From an uncultured Clostridium sp. (GTDB lineage Bacteria; Bacillota; Clostridia; Lachnospirales; Lachnospiraceae), in NCBI GenBank assembly GCA_900542035.1, contig UQMJ01000007.1:1-64000 (forward strand): DNA of 64,000 nucleotides, written 5' to 3'. A program made the translations under genes and the position numbers. Within the stretch, counting starts at the first letter, position 1, and each line of letters opens with the position of its first letter. Positions 31,674-40,015 of this stretch are shown here, one piece after another. The notes beneath the pieces were generated by a model. That model ran no database searches. It worked only from the letters and a program-made list of their open reading frames with translations, and was not told where the DNA came from.

Positions 31674-32708
31674 TCAAACGGTACGCAAAGGAGACTTTCT
31701 GCATCTGAAGAATATAAAATCCGGACGATGGATGGTTCCGCCAAACATATCCGGATATTGCTGCCGTAATTCATCTGAAGCCTGGGATTCCTGGCATTCC
31801 TCTATAAGAAGTCCGGCTTTTATTATAGCGTTCAGGATAGTGGAAAGAGTTCGGTGGTAAAGCTCGTAATTATCTACACACCAGCTTATGGTTCTCTTTC
31901 CCTCAACAAAGTAATTGTTAGCATCAGTGTACAGGGGCAACACGCCTCAAAGAGGGATAATTTCCCCATTTTCTGCATTATCCTCAATCAGCGTACATCC
32001 AGTACGCTTCATTCGTCTGCCTTAAAAATGGGGAAATTATCTCCACTTGAGGTCAGAAGAGTCAGAAACAGGTCAGATGACGCGTCTGCAAGGCACTTGA
32101 ATGAGGTGTACTGGATGTACACCGATTGAAAGTAACGCAGCAGGCACGTCATCTGGACGTTTCTGACCGTATTGCCCCCTGTACACTGATGCTAATATTT
32201 GCATAAAGCCGTTTGCCGGAAGCATTTCGGGTATATCGGGGGTATTTCCCGTCATATGCCGTTGACATGGGGTGGGACATACTGAAAACAAACAGGGAAT
32301 CCTGTTTCATGAGACGGGATACGTTCTTCATCAATTCTTCAAAATTTTCTGCATAATCGAAGACTAACGAACTTGTAATTAAATCAAATTCTTCTTTTAA
32401 GCTGCCCAGATCTTCAAAAGCCATCTGCTGGTAGGAAATATTCCCAGCGCTGTTATAGTTCCTGGCATAGGCCAGCATTTTTTCGGAAATATCAATTCCC
32501 AGTACAGATTTTGCCCCCATATCGGAATACTGTTTTGCGTGCTGACCCATACCGCAGCCAATGTCTAATACTGAGCGGCCCGTTAATTCAGGAAGCATTG
32601 CGAGCAAAATGGGAGTTTCGATGCATTCATTAAAGTTGATTTTATCTGCCCGTATTTGTTTGAAGTTTTCAAAAAAGCTTCATTGTCATAGATGTTTTGT
32701 TTCGACAT
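31674..32708 (-). pseudogene. Class I SAM-dependent methyltransferase gene, broken by a frameshift and an inserted element
   Basis: The gene starts at ATG 32708 (ribosome site GGAGG) with MSKQNIYDNEAF, then leaves frame at a T6 run (A6 at 32671-32676 on the plus strand). With a seventh T the frame reads FENFKQIRADKINFNECIE and joins the methyltransferase core VLDIGCGMGQHAKQY (SAM motif I), FEDLGSL and DLITSSLVF. At KRLYAN it is cut by the 278-bp element (31918-32195), and the C-terminal part resumes as NYFVEGKRTISWCVDNYELYHRT to the stop at 31674. Neither lesion alone would leave a normal protein. The rebuilt protein would be about 250 residues; its substrate is unknown. Confidence 0.87.
31918..32195. 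mobile_element. 278-bp MITE-like element with terminal inverted repeats and paired nested hairpins
   Basis: The ends are TTAGCATCAGTGTACAGGGG and its reverse complement (one extra G on the right), and the element interrupts the methyltransferase reading frame. Inside, a 17-bp perfect stem (31956-31972 with 32025-32041) encloses segment c (31984-32023). A second stem (32061-32082 with 32147-32167) encloses c' (32090-32129). Segments c and c' are complementary over about 40 bases with some mismatches, and each folds on itself (GCGTAC-ATCCA-GTACGC; GGTGTAC-TGGAT-GTACACC). There is no transposase ORF. One 35-bp end also occurs at 9964-9998. Target duplication could not be fixed. Confidence 0.72.
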
Positions 32709-32900
32709 TTTACGACCTCCATAGTGGTTGGAGAGAACGGTGCATCCCATCCTCGATTTTTCTGTTGTCATAGTAAATGAAATTATATCATGGTTCTTTC
32801 TTATTATAAATAGTTGATTTTATTATCTTGAAATAGTAAGATAGAGCTAACAAAATTTGCATCTGTTTATGCAGACGCATTTAATAAACAAGGGGAAATT

Positions 32901-33158
32901 ATGATAACATTTAATTATATGATTTCAGACGTCAGCGGTCTTCACGCTAGGAATGCCCTGCAGATAGCCAGGGCAGCAGAAGGGTATCAGTGCAGGATTA
33001 AAGTTTCAAGCGGTGGGAAAACAGCCAATGGAAAACAGGTTTTAAGTCTGATCAGCCTGGCGGCGAAAAAAGGAGCAGAACTGGCATTTTCTCTGGAAGG
33101 AGAGGACGAGGAAGAGGCAGCCGCTTATCTTCAGGCCTTAGTAAAGGAGGTTGTATAG
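32901..33158 (+). CDS. HPr-family phosphocarrier-like protein lacking the Ser46 site
   Basis: An 85-residue HPr fold. The active-site His15 is present in SGLHARNA (usual GIHARPA; Pro18 is Asn here). At the position of the HPr-kinase target Ser46, in the block NGKQVLSLISL, the residue is Gln46, so ATP-dependent regulatory phosphorylation is unlikely. It is probably a second, specialised HPr rather than the main PTS carrier. Its neighbour encodes a lactose/cellobiose-type EIIA, 40 bases downstream, but no EIIB or EIIC genes are near. Confidence 0.83.
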   Translation: MITFNYMISDVSGLHARNALQIARAAEGYQCRIKVSSGGKTANGKQVLSLISLAAKKGAELAFSLEGEDEEEAAAYLQALVKEVV

Positions 33159-33198
33159 CGGAGCCGCATAGGAAAATCCTGAAATGGGGGATGGGATT

Positions 33199-33564
33199 AT
33201 GGATGGTGTAGAACTGATTTGCTTTCAGATTATTTCCAGTGTAGGGGCGGCAAGAAGCAGCTATATTGAGGCAATCCAGAAGGCAAAAGCCGGAGATTTT
33301 AAAGAGGCTGCAGTTTTGATGAACACAGGAGAGCAGGAATTTCTAAAGGGATATGCAGCCCATTCAGAACTGATTCAAAAGGAAGCGGCCGGAACGCCGG
33401 TAGCGAATTCCCTGATTCTGGTACACGCTGAGGATCAGGTTATGAGCGCGGAAGAATTCAGAATCATTGCGTCTGAGCTGATTGACAGTTATAAACGGAT
33501 TGCCGGACTGGAAAGACGCCTGGAGCAGGAAACCGCGCAAAAGAAAGAGCAGTACGACTTATGA
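33199..33564 (+). CDS. PTS EIIA component, lactose/cellobiose family
   Basis: A 121-residue helical protein. It starts MDGVELICFQIISSVGAARSSYIEAIQKAK, matching the family, and the phosphorylatable His76 lies in ILVHAEDQV. A membrane EIIC and an EIIB are not encoded in this neighbourhood. It may serve a distant permease, act with the adjacent HPr-like protein as a regulatory phosphorelay, or be a remnant of a larger locus. ATG 33199 fits the family start; ATG 33184 is also in frame. Confidence 0.87.
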   Translation: MDGVELICFQIISSVGAARSSYIEAIQKAKAGDFKEAAVLMNTGEQEFLKGYAAHSELIQKEAAGTPVANSLILVHAEDQVMSAEEFRIIASELIDSYKRIAGLERRLEQETAQKKEQYDL

Positions 33565-33596
33565 CAACATTGAAATTATGACAGGAGGAACAAGCG

Positions 33597-34520
33597 ATGT
33601 GGGGAATGATTGCAACCTGGAGCATGGCGGCAGATGGAGTAGCCAAAGGAGCAGAGTTGTTAAAGAGCGGAAAGAATGCCGGAGATGCAACGGAGACGGC
33701 AATACGGAAAGTAGAGGACTTTCCATATTATAAATCAGTAGGATACGGCGGTCTGCCAAACGAAGAAATGGAAGTAGAACTGGATGCTGCATACATGGAT
33801 GGAGACACCCTTTCCATCGGAGCTGTGGCAGCAATCAAAGATTATGCCAATCCGGTTTCCATTGCAAGAAGACTGAGCAGGGAAACGGTCAACAATCTTC
33901 TGGTAGGAGAAGGAGCGGAAAAGTTTGCCGGAAAAGAAGGGTTTGAACGAAAAAATATGCTGACCGACCAGGCAAAAGAACGTTATTATAAACGGGTTCA
34001 GGAAATCAGGGAAAAGGAGTTAAAGCCGTATTCCGGCCATGATACGGTAGGCGTGGCCTGCCTGGACAGCCAGGGCAAAATGACGGCGGCAACTTCCACT
34101 AGCGGCCTGTTTATGAAGAAAAAAGGACGTGTGGGCGATTCTCCGATTGTAGGTTCCGGATTTTATGCGGACAGCAAACGAGGAGCAGCAGCGGCGACCG
34201 GTCTGGGAGAAGATCTGATGAAAGGCTGTATTTCTTATGAAATTGTCCGTCTGATGGGCGAGGGAATGCATCCACAGGAAGCTTGTGAGACGGCAGTGAA
34301 CCGGCTGGATGAAGAGCTGAAAAGCCGGAGAGGACAGGCAGGGGACTTATCGCTCATTGCCATGAACAACAAAGGCGAATGGGGCGCAGCCACCAATATT
34401 CAGGAATTTACCGTTGTTGTGGCAACGGAAGAACAGGAACCAGCCGTTTATAAAGTAATCAGAGGAGAGGACGGCCGCTGTACGTTTGAGAAAACATCAG
34501 AAGAATGGTCAGAGGATTAA
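33597..34520 (+). CDS. N4-(beta-N-acetylglucosaminyl)-L-asparaginase (glycosylasparaginase)
   Basis: A 307-residue Ntn-hydrolase precursor. Autocleavage before Thr150 in SGHDTVGVACLD would free the catalytic threonine. The beta-subunit substrate region (GRVGDSPIVGSGFYAD, GAAAATGLGEDLMK) is intact. It cleaves the GlcNAc-asparagine bond left after proteolysis of N-glycoproteins. There is no signal peptide, so the substrate must be imported; the adjacent HPr/EIIA-like genes suggest a link to sugar or glycopeptide uptake. It has an AGGAGGAAC ribosome site and lies 32 bases after the EIIA gene. Confidence 0.9.
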   Translation: MWGMIATWSMAADGVAKGAELLKSGKNAGDATETAIRKVEDFPYYKSVGYGGLPNEEMEVELDAAYMDGDTLSIGAVAAIKDYANPVSIARRLSRETVNNLLVGEGAEKFAGKEGFERKNMLTDQAKERYYKRVQEIREKELKPYSGHDTVGVACLDSQGKMTAATSTSGLFMKKKGRVGDSPIVGSGFYADSKRGAAAATGLGEDLMKGCISYEIVRLMGEGMHPQEACETAVNRLDEELKSRRGQAGDLSLIAMNNKGEWGAATNIQEFTVVVATEEQEPAVYKVIRGEDGRCTFEKTSEEWSED

Positions 34521-34549
34521 ACCAGAGCAAGAAAGGCAGGAAATCAGGG

Positions 34550-35293
34550 ATGAAGCTGGTAGTGGAAATATGCTGCGGAAGCTATTACGATGCCAGGCAG
34601 GCGTTTTTGGGCGGAGCCAGAAGAATTGAGCTGAACAGCGCGCTGATGTTAGGAGGGCTGACGCCTACAGTATCGACTTTGCGCATAGTAAAAGAAGAAA
34701 TGCCGGAACTGAAGGTAATCGCAATGGTCCGGCCAAGAGGAGCAGGATTCTGTTATTCTCCAGAAGATTTTAAAGTAATGGAAGCAGAGTGCCGGATGCT
34801 TGTAGAAAATGGGGCAGACGGAATAGCGTTTGGATGCCTGAAAGAAGATGCCAGCCTGGATGTGTATAAAATCCAGAGAATGCTGGAAACGATAAAAAGC
34901 AGGGGAAAAGAAGCGGTTTTCCACAGAGCGTTTGACTGCTGCGCCGATCCGTTTCAGACGGCGGAGCGTTTGGCAGAGCTGGGGATTGACCGCATTTTAA
35001 CCAGCGGATTAAAGCCAAAGGCAGAAGAGGGAATAGAACTGCTGCGTAAGCTGCACAGCCAGTATTCCGGAACGATTGAGTTTTTAGCTGGAAGCGGCGT
35101 TAATTCTTCCAATGCAAAATGGATTCTGGAGCAGACGGGGCTGAATCAGATTCACAGTTCCTGCAAAGACTGGATAGAGGATGTGACTACAATACAGAAT
35201 GGGGTTTCTTACAGTATGGTAAGCGGAGAACACTCCAGGAGTTATGACGCGGTTTCTGCTGAACTGGTAAGAAAACTGGTAGAAAGCGTATAA
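34550..35293 (+). CDS. cutC: CutC-family protein
   Basis: A 247-residue TIM-barrel protein. Family blocks include VEICCGSYYDA, GARRIELNSALMLGGLTPT, VIAMVRPRGAGFCYS, FHRAFDCC, RILTSG and EFLAGSGVN. CutC was first named for copper homeostasis, but a general metal role is not established and this is not the choline-TMA lyase of the same symbol. It follows glycosylasparaginase by 29 bases and probably belongs to the same transcription unit, which also points to a sugar-related role. Confidence 0.87.
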   Translation: MKLVVEICCGSYYDARQAFLGGARRIELNSALMLGGLTPTVSTLRIVKEEMPELKVIAMVRPRGAGFCYSPEDFKVMEAECRMLVENGADGIAFGCLKEDASLDVYKIQRMLETIKSRGKEAVFHRAFDCCADPFQTAERLAELGIDRILTSGLKPKAEEGIELLRKLHSQYSGTIEFLAGSGVNSSNAKWILEQTGLNQIHSSCKDWIEDVTTIQNGVSYSMVSGEHSRSYDAVSAELVRKLVESV

Positions 35294-35311
35294 AAGCGCA
35301 GGAGGAATCAG

Positions 35312-36184
35312 ATGTTTGCCAAATATAAACATAATATCATAGTAAGAAGGCTGATTACAGTCGGTGCGGTTGCAGCGTCGGCGCTTTTGCAGGCTTATGT
35401 GATCCAAGTGTTTATCCGCCCGTCTAATCTGCTGTCCGGAGGCTTTACCGGAATTGCGATTCTGATTGACCGGATTGCTTCCAGGTACGGAGGAACCTTT
35501 TCTACGTCCCTGGGAATGCTGGTGCTAAATATTCCGGTTGCAATTTTGTGCAGCAAAAGCATCAGTCCGAGATTCACATTTTTTTCTATGATCCAGGTAT
35601 TTCTGGCCAGCGCGTTTTTAGAGCTGTTCCATTTTAAGCCCCTGTTTGACGATTTGATGCTGAATGTGATTTTTGGCGGCTTTCTCAATGGAATCGCTAT
35701 TGCGATTGCGCTGAGGGGCAATGCGTCTACCGGCGGTACGGACTTTATTGCGCTGTATGTGTCCAATAAGACGGGGAACTCCATCTGGCAATACGTTTTT
35801 GCGGGAAATGCGGTTCTGCTGTGCATTTTTGGCGCGATGTTCGGTTGGCTGTATGCAGGATACTCAATTCTGTTTCAGTTTATTTCTACCAAGACGATTT
35901 CGACCTTCCATCACCGCTATGAACGGGTAACGCTGCAGGTTACCACATCCAGACCGGAAGAGATTATGAAAGCCTATGTATCTCATTTCCGCCATGGAAT
36001 TTCCTGCGTAGATGCAATAGGCGGCTATAGCCATCAGAGAATGGCGCTGCTTCATACGGTGGTATCTTCTTATGAAGTGGCGGATATCGTTATGCTGATG
36101 AGATCCCAGGATCCCCATGTCATTATTAATGCAGTAAAGACAGAAAATTTTTACGGCGGCTTTTATCGTGCGCCGATTGATTAG
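35312..36184 (+). CDS. YitT-family membrane protein (DUF161 plus DUF2179)
   Basis: A 290-residue protein with about five membrane helices (to about residue 195, with PSNLLSGGFTGIAIL and STGGTDFIAL repeats of the YitT domain) and a C-terminal cytosolic DUF2179 domain (about 205-285: TTSRPEEIMKAYVSHFRHGISCVDAIGGYS, VINAVKTENFYGGFYRAPID). Relatives are abundant in Firmicutes and their function is unknown. It begins 18 bases after cutC. Confidence 0.87.
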   Translation: MFAKYKHNIIVRRLITVGAVAASALLQAYVIQVFIRPSNLLSGGFTGIAILIDRIASRYGGTFSTSLGMLVLNIPVAILCSKSISPRFTFFSMIQVFLASAFLELFHFKPLFDDLMLNVIFGGFLNGIAIAIALRGNASTGGTDFIALYVSNKTGNSIWQYVFAGNAVLLCIFGAMFGWLYAGYSILFQFISTKTISTFHHRYERVTLQVTTSRPEEIMKAYVSHFRHGISCVDAIGGYSHQRMALLHTVVSSYEVADIVMLMRSQDPHVIINAVKTENFYGGFYRAPID

Positions 36185-36213
36185 ACTATATGAAGATAAG
36201 GATGGAAAAAAGT

Positions 36214-37593
36214 ATGTATCAGATTGATTTTAATAAGCCTCAGGCAATTCATTTTATAGGAATCGGCGGCATCAGTATGAGCGGCCTGGCGGAAATTTTG
36301 CTGCAGGAGGGATTTCGGGTGTCTGGATCCGACGCCCAGAAAAGCGGTCTGACAGAACATTTAGAGCAGAAGGGCGCAAAGATTTTTATTGGCCAGCGGG
36401 CGTCCAATATTGAAGATGGTACAGAAGTAGTGGTCTATACAGCTGCGATTCATGAAGACAATCCGGAGTTTATGGAAGCAAAACATCGTCAGCTTCCCAT
36501 GCTTTCCAGAGCGGAACTGCTGGGAGAAATGATGCGCAATTACCATCAGGCCGTTGCGATCGCCGGAACGCATGGAAAGACCACAACCACGTCCATGCTG
36601 ACAGAAATCCTTTTAAAGGCCCAGGCGGATCCTACCATTTCAGTAGGAGGAATGCTGGATTCCATTCAGGGAAATATCCGGATTGGAAGTTCCGATCTGT
36701 TTGTAACAGAAGCCTGTGAATATACCAACAGTTTTCTGTCTTTCTTCCCTACCATGGAAATTATTTTAAATATCGAGGCGGATCACCTGGACTTTTTTAA
36801 AGATTTAGATGATATCCGCAATTCCTTCCATCTGTTTGCAGAGCGGATGCCGGAAGGCGGAACGCTGATTATTAACAGTGATATTGAACATTACCAGGAG
36901 ATTACCAGAGGAATTAACGGCAAAATTATTACTTTTGGAAAAGCGGAAGGCAGTATGTACCGCGCAGAAAATATTGAGTACGATGAATTTGCAAGACCGT
37001 CTTACGACTTAATCAAAGAAGGAAAGATGCTGGGCCGGATTCAGCTTGGAGTAACTGGGGAACATAATGTATACAATTCTCTGTCAGCCATTGCAGCCGC
37101 TGCAGAGCTGGGAATTTCCATTGAGGATATTCAGGAAGGACTGTCCGGATTTTCCGGCCCGCACCGCAGATTTGAGAAAAAAGGAGAGATTGGCGGAATT
37201 ACCATTATCGACGATTATGCCCATCATCCACAGGAAATCCATGCTACGCTGTCAGCGGCAAAAAATTATCCTCATAAAACTTTGTGGTGTGTGTTCCAGC
37301 CTCATACCTATACCCGCACAAAAGCGCTGATGGACGATTTTGCAAAGTCCCTGGCAGAGGCAGACGAGGTGGTTCTGGCAGATATTTATCCGGCCAGGGA
37401 GACCGATAATCTGGGAATTAGCTCTGCAGATCTGGCAGAAAAAATAGAGAAATTGGGAACAAAAGTCCATTATCTTCCATCTTTTGACGATATTGAAACA
37501 TTTCTTCTGGAAAATTGTGTCAACGGTGATTTGTTGATAACTATGGGGGCCGGAGACATTGTAAAAGTGGGAGAAAAGCTGTTAGGACAGTAG
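36214..37593 (+). CDS. murC: UDP-N-acetylmuramate-L-alanine ligase
   Basis: A 459-residue cytosolic Mur ligase adding L-Ala to UDP-MurNAc. It starts MYQIDFNKPQAIHFIGIGGISMSGLAEIL (UDP-binding), the ATP loop is AGTHGKTTTTSML (about 112-120), and NIEADHLDFF, SGPHRRFE and DDYAHHPQEI complete the family set. The start at 36214 is preferred over two in-frame ATGs upstream on family grounds. A hairpin terminator follows, overlapping DnaA boxes. Confidence 0.95.
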   Translation: MYQIDFNKPQAIHFIGIGGISMSGLAEILLQEGFRVSGSDAQKSGLTEHLEQKGAKIFIGQRASNIEDGTEVVVYTAAIHEDNPEFMEAKHRQLPMLSRAELLGEMMRNYHQAVAIAGTHGKTTTTSMLTEILLKAQADPTISVGGMLDSIQGNIRIGSSDLFVTEACEYTNSFLSFFPTMEIILNIEADHLDFFKDLDDIRNSFHLFAERMPEGGTLIINSDIEHYQEITRGINGKIITFGKAEGSMYRAENIEYDEFARPSYDLIKEGKMLGRIQLGVTGEHNVYNSLSAIAAAAELGISIEDIQEGLSGFSGPHRRFEKKGEIGGITIIDDYAHHPQEIHATLSAAKNYPHKTLWCVFQPHTYTRTKALMDDFAKSLAEADEVVLADIYPARETDNLGISSADLAEKIEKLGTKVHYLPSFDDIETFLLENCVNGDLLITMGAGDIVKVGEKLLGQ

Positions 37594-37793
37594 TTATCCA
37601 CATTATCCACATAGTTTTCAACATTTTATGTAAAGAGACTATGTGGATTTTTTAATTTACATAATAAAAAGTCGCACAATTTTGCAAAGCTTGAATTTAT
37701 AAGGGTTTCGACAAGATTCGAGAAAATTTGTCGGGGATTGTCAAAACAGTTATCCCCAATATCCACATTATCCACAATAAGGCTTGTGGACAA
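37594..37793. promoter_or_regulatory. DnaA-box cluster between murC and the dnaD/helicase-loader operon
   Basis: Exact TTATCCACA occurs at 37594-37602, 37603-37611 (directly adjacent) and 37768-37776. Near matches are TTATCCCCA (37750-37758), ATATCCACA (37759-37767), TGTGGATTT (37643-37651) and TGTGGACAA (37785-37793, reverse). The second group ends 9 bases before the -35 of the promoter for the replication-initiation genes. DnaA control of helicase-loader synthesis is the natural reading. Confidence 0.65.
37606..37654 (+). terminator. murC terminator built from DnaA-box sequence
   Basis: ATCCACATAGT (37606-37616) pairs with ACTATGTGGAT (37638-37648), followed by T6. The stem arms contain the DnaA-box core, so termination and protein binding may interact. 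Confidence 0.7.
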
Positions 37794-37802
37794 ATGAGCC
37801 TA

Positions 37803-37831
37803 TTTTCATTTAATAGTGGATATGCTATACT
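37803..37831 (+). promoter_or_regulatory. Promoter of the dnaD/helicase-loader operon
   Basis: TTTTCA (37803-37808) and TATACT (37826-37831) are 17 bases apart, with the extended -10 TGCTATACT. DnaA boxes lie immediately upstream. Confidence 0.7.
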
Positions 37832-37910
37832 ACTTGCAGAAGAGCCGTGAGTTTTGCGAAGCGCAGGAAAGCCATGGCGGACTAAGAGAATACGTAAGGA
37901 GAATCAGAGA

Positions 37911-38924
37911 ATGCCGTATCAGCTTACTATGCAGGCAATACCGGAGGTTACGGTTGTTACAAATGAATTTATTGATCAATATATGGCCAGCGCCAATGGA
38001 GAGTATGTGAAGGTGTATTTATACCTTCTGCGCCATCAGAATGAGCTGATAGAAGTGGGAGCTATTGCAGATGCTTTAAACCACACCGAGGCAGATGTCC
38101 GGCGGGCGTTGTCCTATTGGGAAAAGGCAGGGATTTTATCCAGAAGTGAAAAAGAGCAGACAGGGCCGGCAGAGCCTAAAACGCCTGTGACGGAACAAAG
38201 AAACATTTCTGCAGACAGCTTGAACCGCCTGGGGAAAGACGAAGATTTTGCAGAACTTCTCTATATTGCCCAGAAATATATGAACAAGGTCTTTACCCAG
38301 AGAGAATGCCAGACCTTTGCCTATTTATACGACGGTCTCCATATGAAAAAGGAGCTGTTAGAGTATCTGGTAGAATACTGCGCACAGTTGGGACATACCA
38401 GTATCCGTTATCTGGAGACGGTAGCCTTAAACTGGCATGAGAAGGGAATCAGCACTGTAGAGGAAGCCAAAACGGTTTCCGCAGCGTATACAAAAGATGC
38501 ATTTGCAGTAATGAAAGCGTTCGGCCTGACGGACAGAAGGCCTGGTGCGTCAGAACAGAAAATTATGGAAAAATGGTTCCGAGACTGGGGATTTAGCAGG
38601 GAACTGGTAATGGAAGCCTGCAGCCGGACCCTGCAGTCAGCTCATACTCCCAGTTTCCAGTATGCAGACAAAATTCTGGAAGCATGGAAAAGGCAGAAGG
38701 TTCATACGTTATCAGATGTAAAGATGCTGGATGCAAGACACAAGGAAAATACGGCAAAGACAGAAACAGGCGGTTCTAAAGGCGCCCAGGCTCCGGCTGT
38801 GCAAAGAGGTCAGGCAGGCGCCGCCAAGGGACAGCCGCGCAAAGCGCAGAACCAGTTCCACAACTTCCAGCAAAGAGAAGTGGATTATGACGCTCTCATT
38901 TTACAGCAGCTTCAGAAAAAATAG
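37911..38924 (+). CDS. DnaD-domain replication initiation protein
   Basis: A 337-residue protein with an N-terminal winged-helix part (about 15-85: YVKVYLYLLRHQNELIEVGAIADALNHTEADVRRAL) and two DnaD/DnaB_2 modules (about 120-185 and 200-275; the second has the YADKILEAW motif). The C-terminal tail is Gln/Ala-rich and ends in a helix. In Bacillus, DnaD and DnaB recruit the DnaI-helicase complex to DnaA-bound origins; this protein fills that role. The helicase loader follows by 8 bases. ATG 37911 has AAGGAGA upstream. Confidence 0.87.
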   Translation: MPYQLTMQAIPEVTVVTNEFIDQYMASANGEYVKVYLYLLRHQNELIEVGAIADALNHTEADVRRALSYWEKAGILSRSEKEQTGPAEPKTPVTEQRNISADSLNRLGKDEDFAELLYIAQKYMNKVFTQRECQTFAYLYDGLHMKKELLEYLVEYCAQLGHTSIRYLETVALNWHEKGISTVEEAKTVSAAYTKDAFAVMKAFGLTDRRPGASEQKIMEKWFRDWGFSRELVMEACSRTLQSAHTPSFQYADKILEAWKRQKVHTLSDVKMLDARHKENTAKTETGGSKGAQAPAVQRGQAGAAKGQPRKAQNQFHNFQQREVDYDALILQQLQKK

Positions 38925-38932
38925 GAGGACAT

Positions 38933-39922
38933 ATGGCACTTAGCAATTCTCAATACAACAGCATTATGCGGGACTATGAAAGACGCCGTATGGAAAACCG
39001 ACATGAGCAGGAAAAGCGGGTAGAAGAGATTTATCAGAAGATTCCTGCAATCAAAGAGATTGACAATGCGGTGGGGGCAAAAGCCTTAGAACGTGCCAGA
39101 CAGCTTTTGGCAGGGGATACGGCGGCCAGAAATCAGCTCAAAAAAGAAATCGCAGAGCTGGGCGAGCAGAGAGCCGCCCTGCTGACTGCTTACGGTTATC
39201 CGGAAAACTATATGGAACTTCGGTATACCTGTCGGGACTGTCAGGATACCGGATACGCAGACGGAAAAAAATGCCATTGTTTCCGGCGGGCGCAGATGAA
39301 GCTTTTGTATGCCCAGTCTAATATTGACGAGATTGTCAATCGGGAAAATTTTGCCTCGTTTTCTTATGAATGCTTTGACAACAGCCGCATAATCCCAGAA
39401 GTCGGGATGACGGCAGCCCAGTATATGAAGCGGGTAAAAGAGCAGTGCATGGAATTTGCCAGAAGATTTGGAACAGACGGAGGAAATATTCTGTTTACCG
39501 GCAATACCGGCGTGGGAAAGACCTTTCTTAGCAACTGTATTGCAAAAGAAGTGATGGATGCATATTATTCGGTTTTATATCTGTCTGCCAACGACTTGTT
39601 TGAGGTATTTTCCAAAAACCGGTTTGAATCCAGGAGCGAAGAAGAAATCAGGGACACGTACCAGTCCATTCTGGAGTGCGATTTGCTGATTATTGACGAT
39701 TTGGGAACGGAAGTCAATAACAGCTTTACGTCTTCCCAGCTGTTTTACTGTATCAACGACCGTCTGGCAAACAGCCGTTCCACAATTATTTCTACCAACC
39801 TGTCCTTAAATATGCTCAGGGATAATTACACAGACAGGGTAACGTCCCGCATCATCAGCGGCTACCGGATTATCCCGCTTTATGGGGAAGATCTGCGCAG
39901 GAGAAAGCTGCTGGGGGGTTGA
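38933..39922 (+). CDS. DnaC/DnaI-like helicase loader (AAA+ ATPase)
   Basis: A 329-residue protein. The N-terminal helicase-binding region (1-95) is charged and helical, followed by a zinc site (Cys100, Cys103, Cys114, Cys116: CRDCQDTGYADGKKCHCF), as in DnaI. The AAA+ core has Walker A GNTGVGKT (190-197), Walker B LLIIDDLG and sensor motif IISTNLS with an arginine finger region (DRVTSRI). It would load the DnaB-type helicase during initiation. The promoter of prs begins within its last codons. Confidence 0.9.
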   Translation: MALSNSQYNSIMRDYERRRMENRHEQEKRVEEIYQKIPAIKEIDNAVGAKALERARQLLAGDTAARNQLKKEIAELGEQRAALLTAYGYPENYMELRYTCRDCQDTGYADGKKCHCFRRAQMKLLYAQSNIDEIVNRENFASFSYECFDNSRIIPEVGMTAAQYMKRVKEQCMEFARRFGTDGGNILFTGNTGVGKTFLSNCIAKEVMDAYYSVLYLSANDLFEVFSKNRFESRSEEEIRDTYQSILECDLLIIDDLGTEVNNSFTSSQLFYCINDRLANSRSTIISTNLSLNMLRDNYTDRVTSRIISGYRIIPLYGEDLRRRKLLGG

Positions 39923-39947
39923 CTATTTCCTGGGAGAATGTTATAAA
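39919..39947 (+). promoter_or_regulatory. prs promoter overlapping the end of the helicase-loader gene
   Basis: TTGACT (39919-39924) and TATAAA (39942-39947) with a 17-base spacer. Predicted start near 39954. Confidence 0.75.
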
Positions 39948-40015
39948 AGAATTGCTTATAATATGGAATTGACATTCGTGGGTAGGGATGTCAGTATGAA
40001 TAAATGGAGGAAGAA

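Larger units (their letters stand above)
37594..37910. other. Intergenic region murC to dnaD-like gene
   Basis: This 317-base gap contains the murC terminator, two groups of DnaA boxes separated by an AT-rich stretch (37620-37745), and an extended -10 promoter at 37803-37831. The resemblance to a replication origin is partial: no dnaA or dnaN gene is nearby. Confidence 0.6.

Noticed and set aside
31918..32195. Short CRISPR array or tRNA-like RNA
   Set aside because: The repeats are inverted and imperfect rather than direct and evenly spaced, no cas gene is nearby, and no cloverleaf with anticodon could be drawn.
34550..35293. Choline trimethylamine-lyase CutC
   Set aside because: The protein is a 247-residue TIM barrel, not the roughly 850-residue glycyl-radical enzyme that shares the symbol.
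37594..37910. Chromosomal replication origin
   Set aside because: DnaA boxes and an AT-rich stretch are present, but dnaA, dnaN, recF and gyrase genes are absent and the region is a promoter for dnaD and the helicase loader. Regulatory boxes explain it better.
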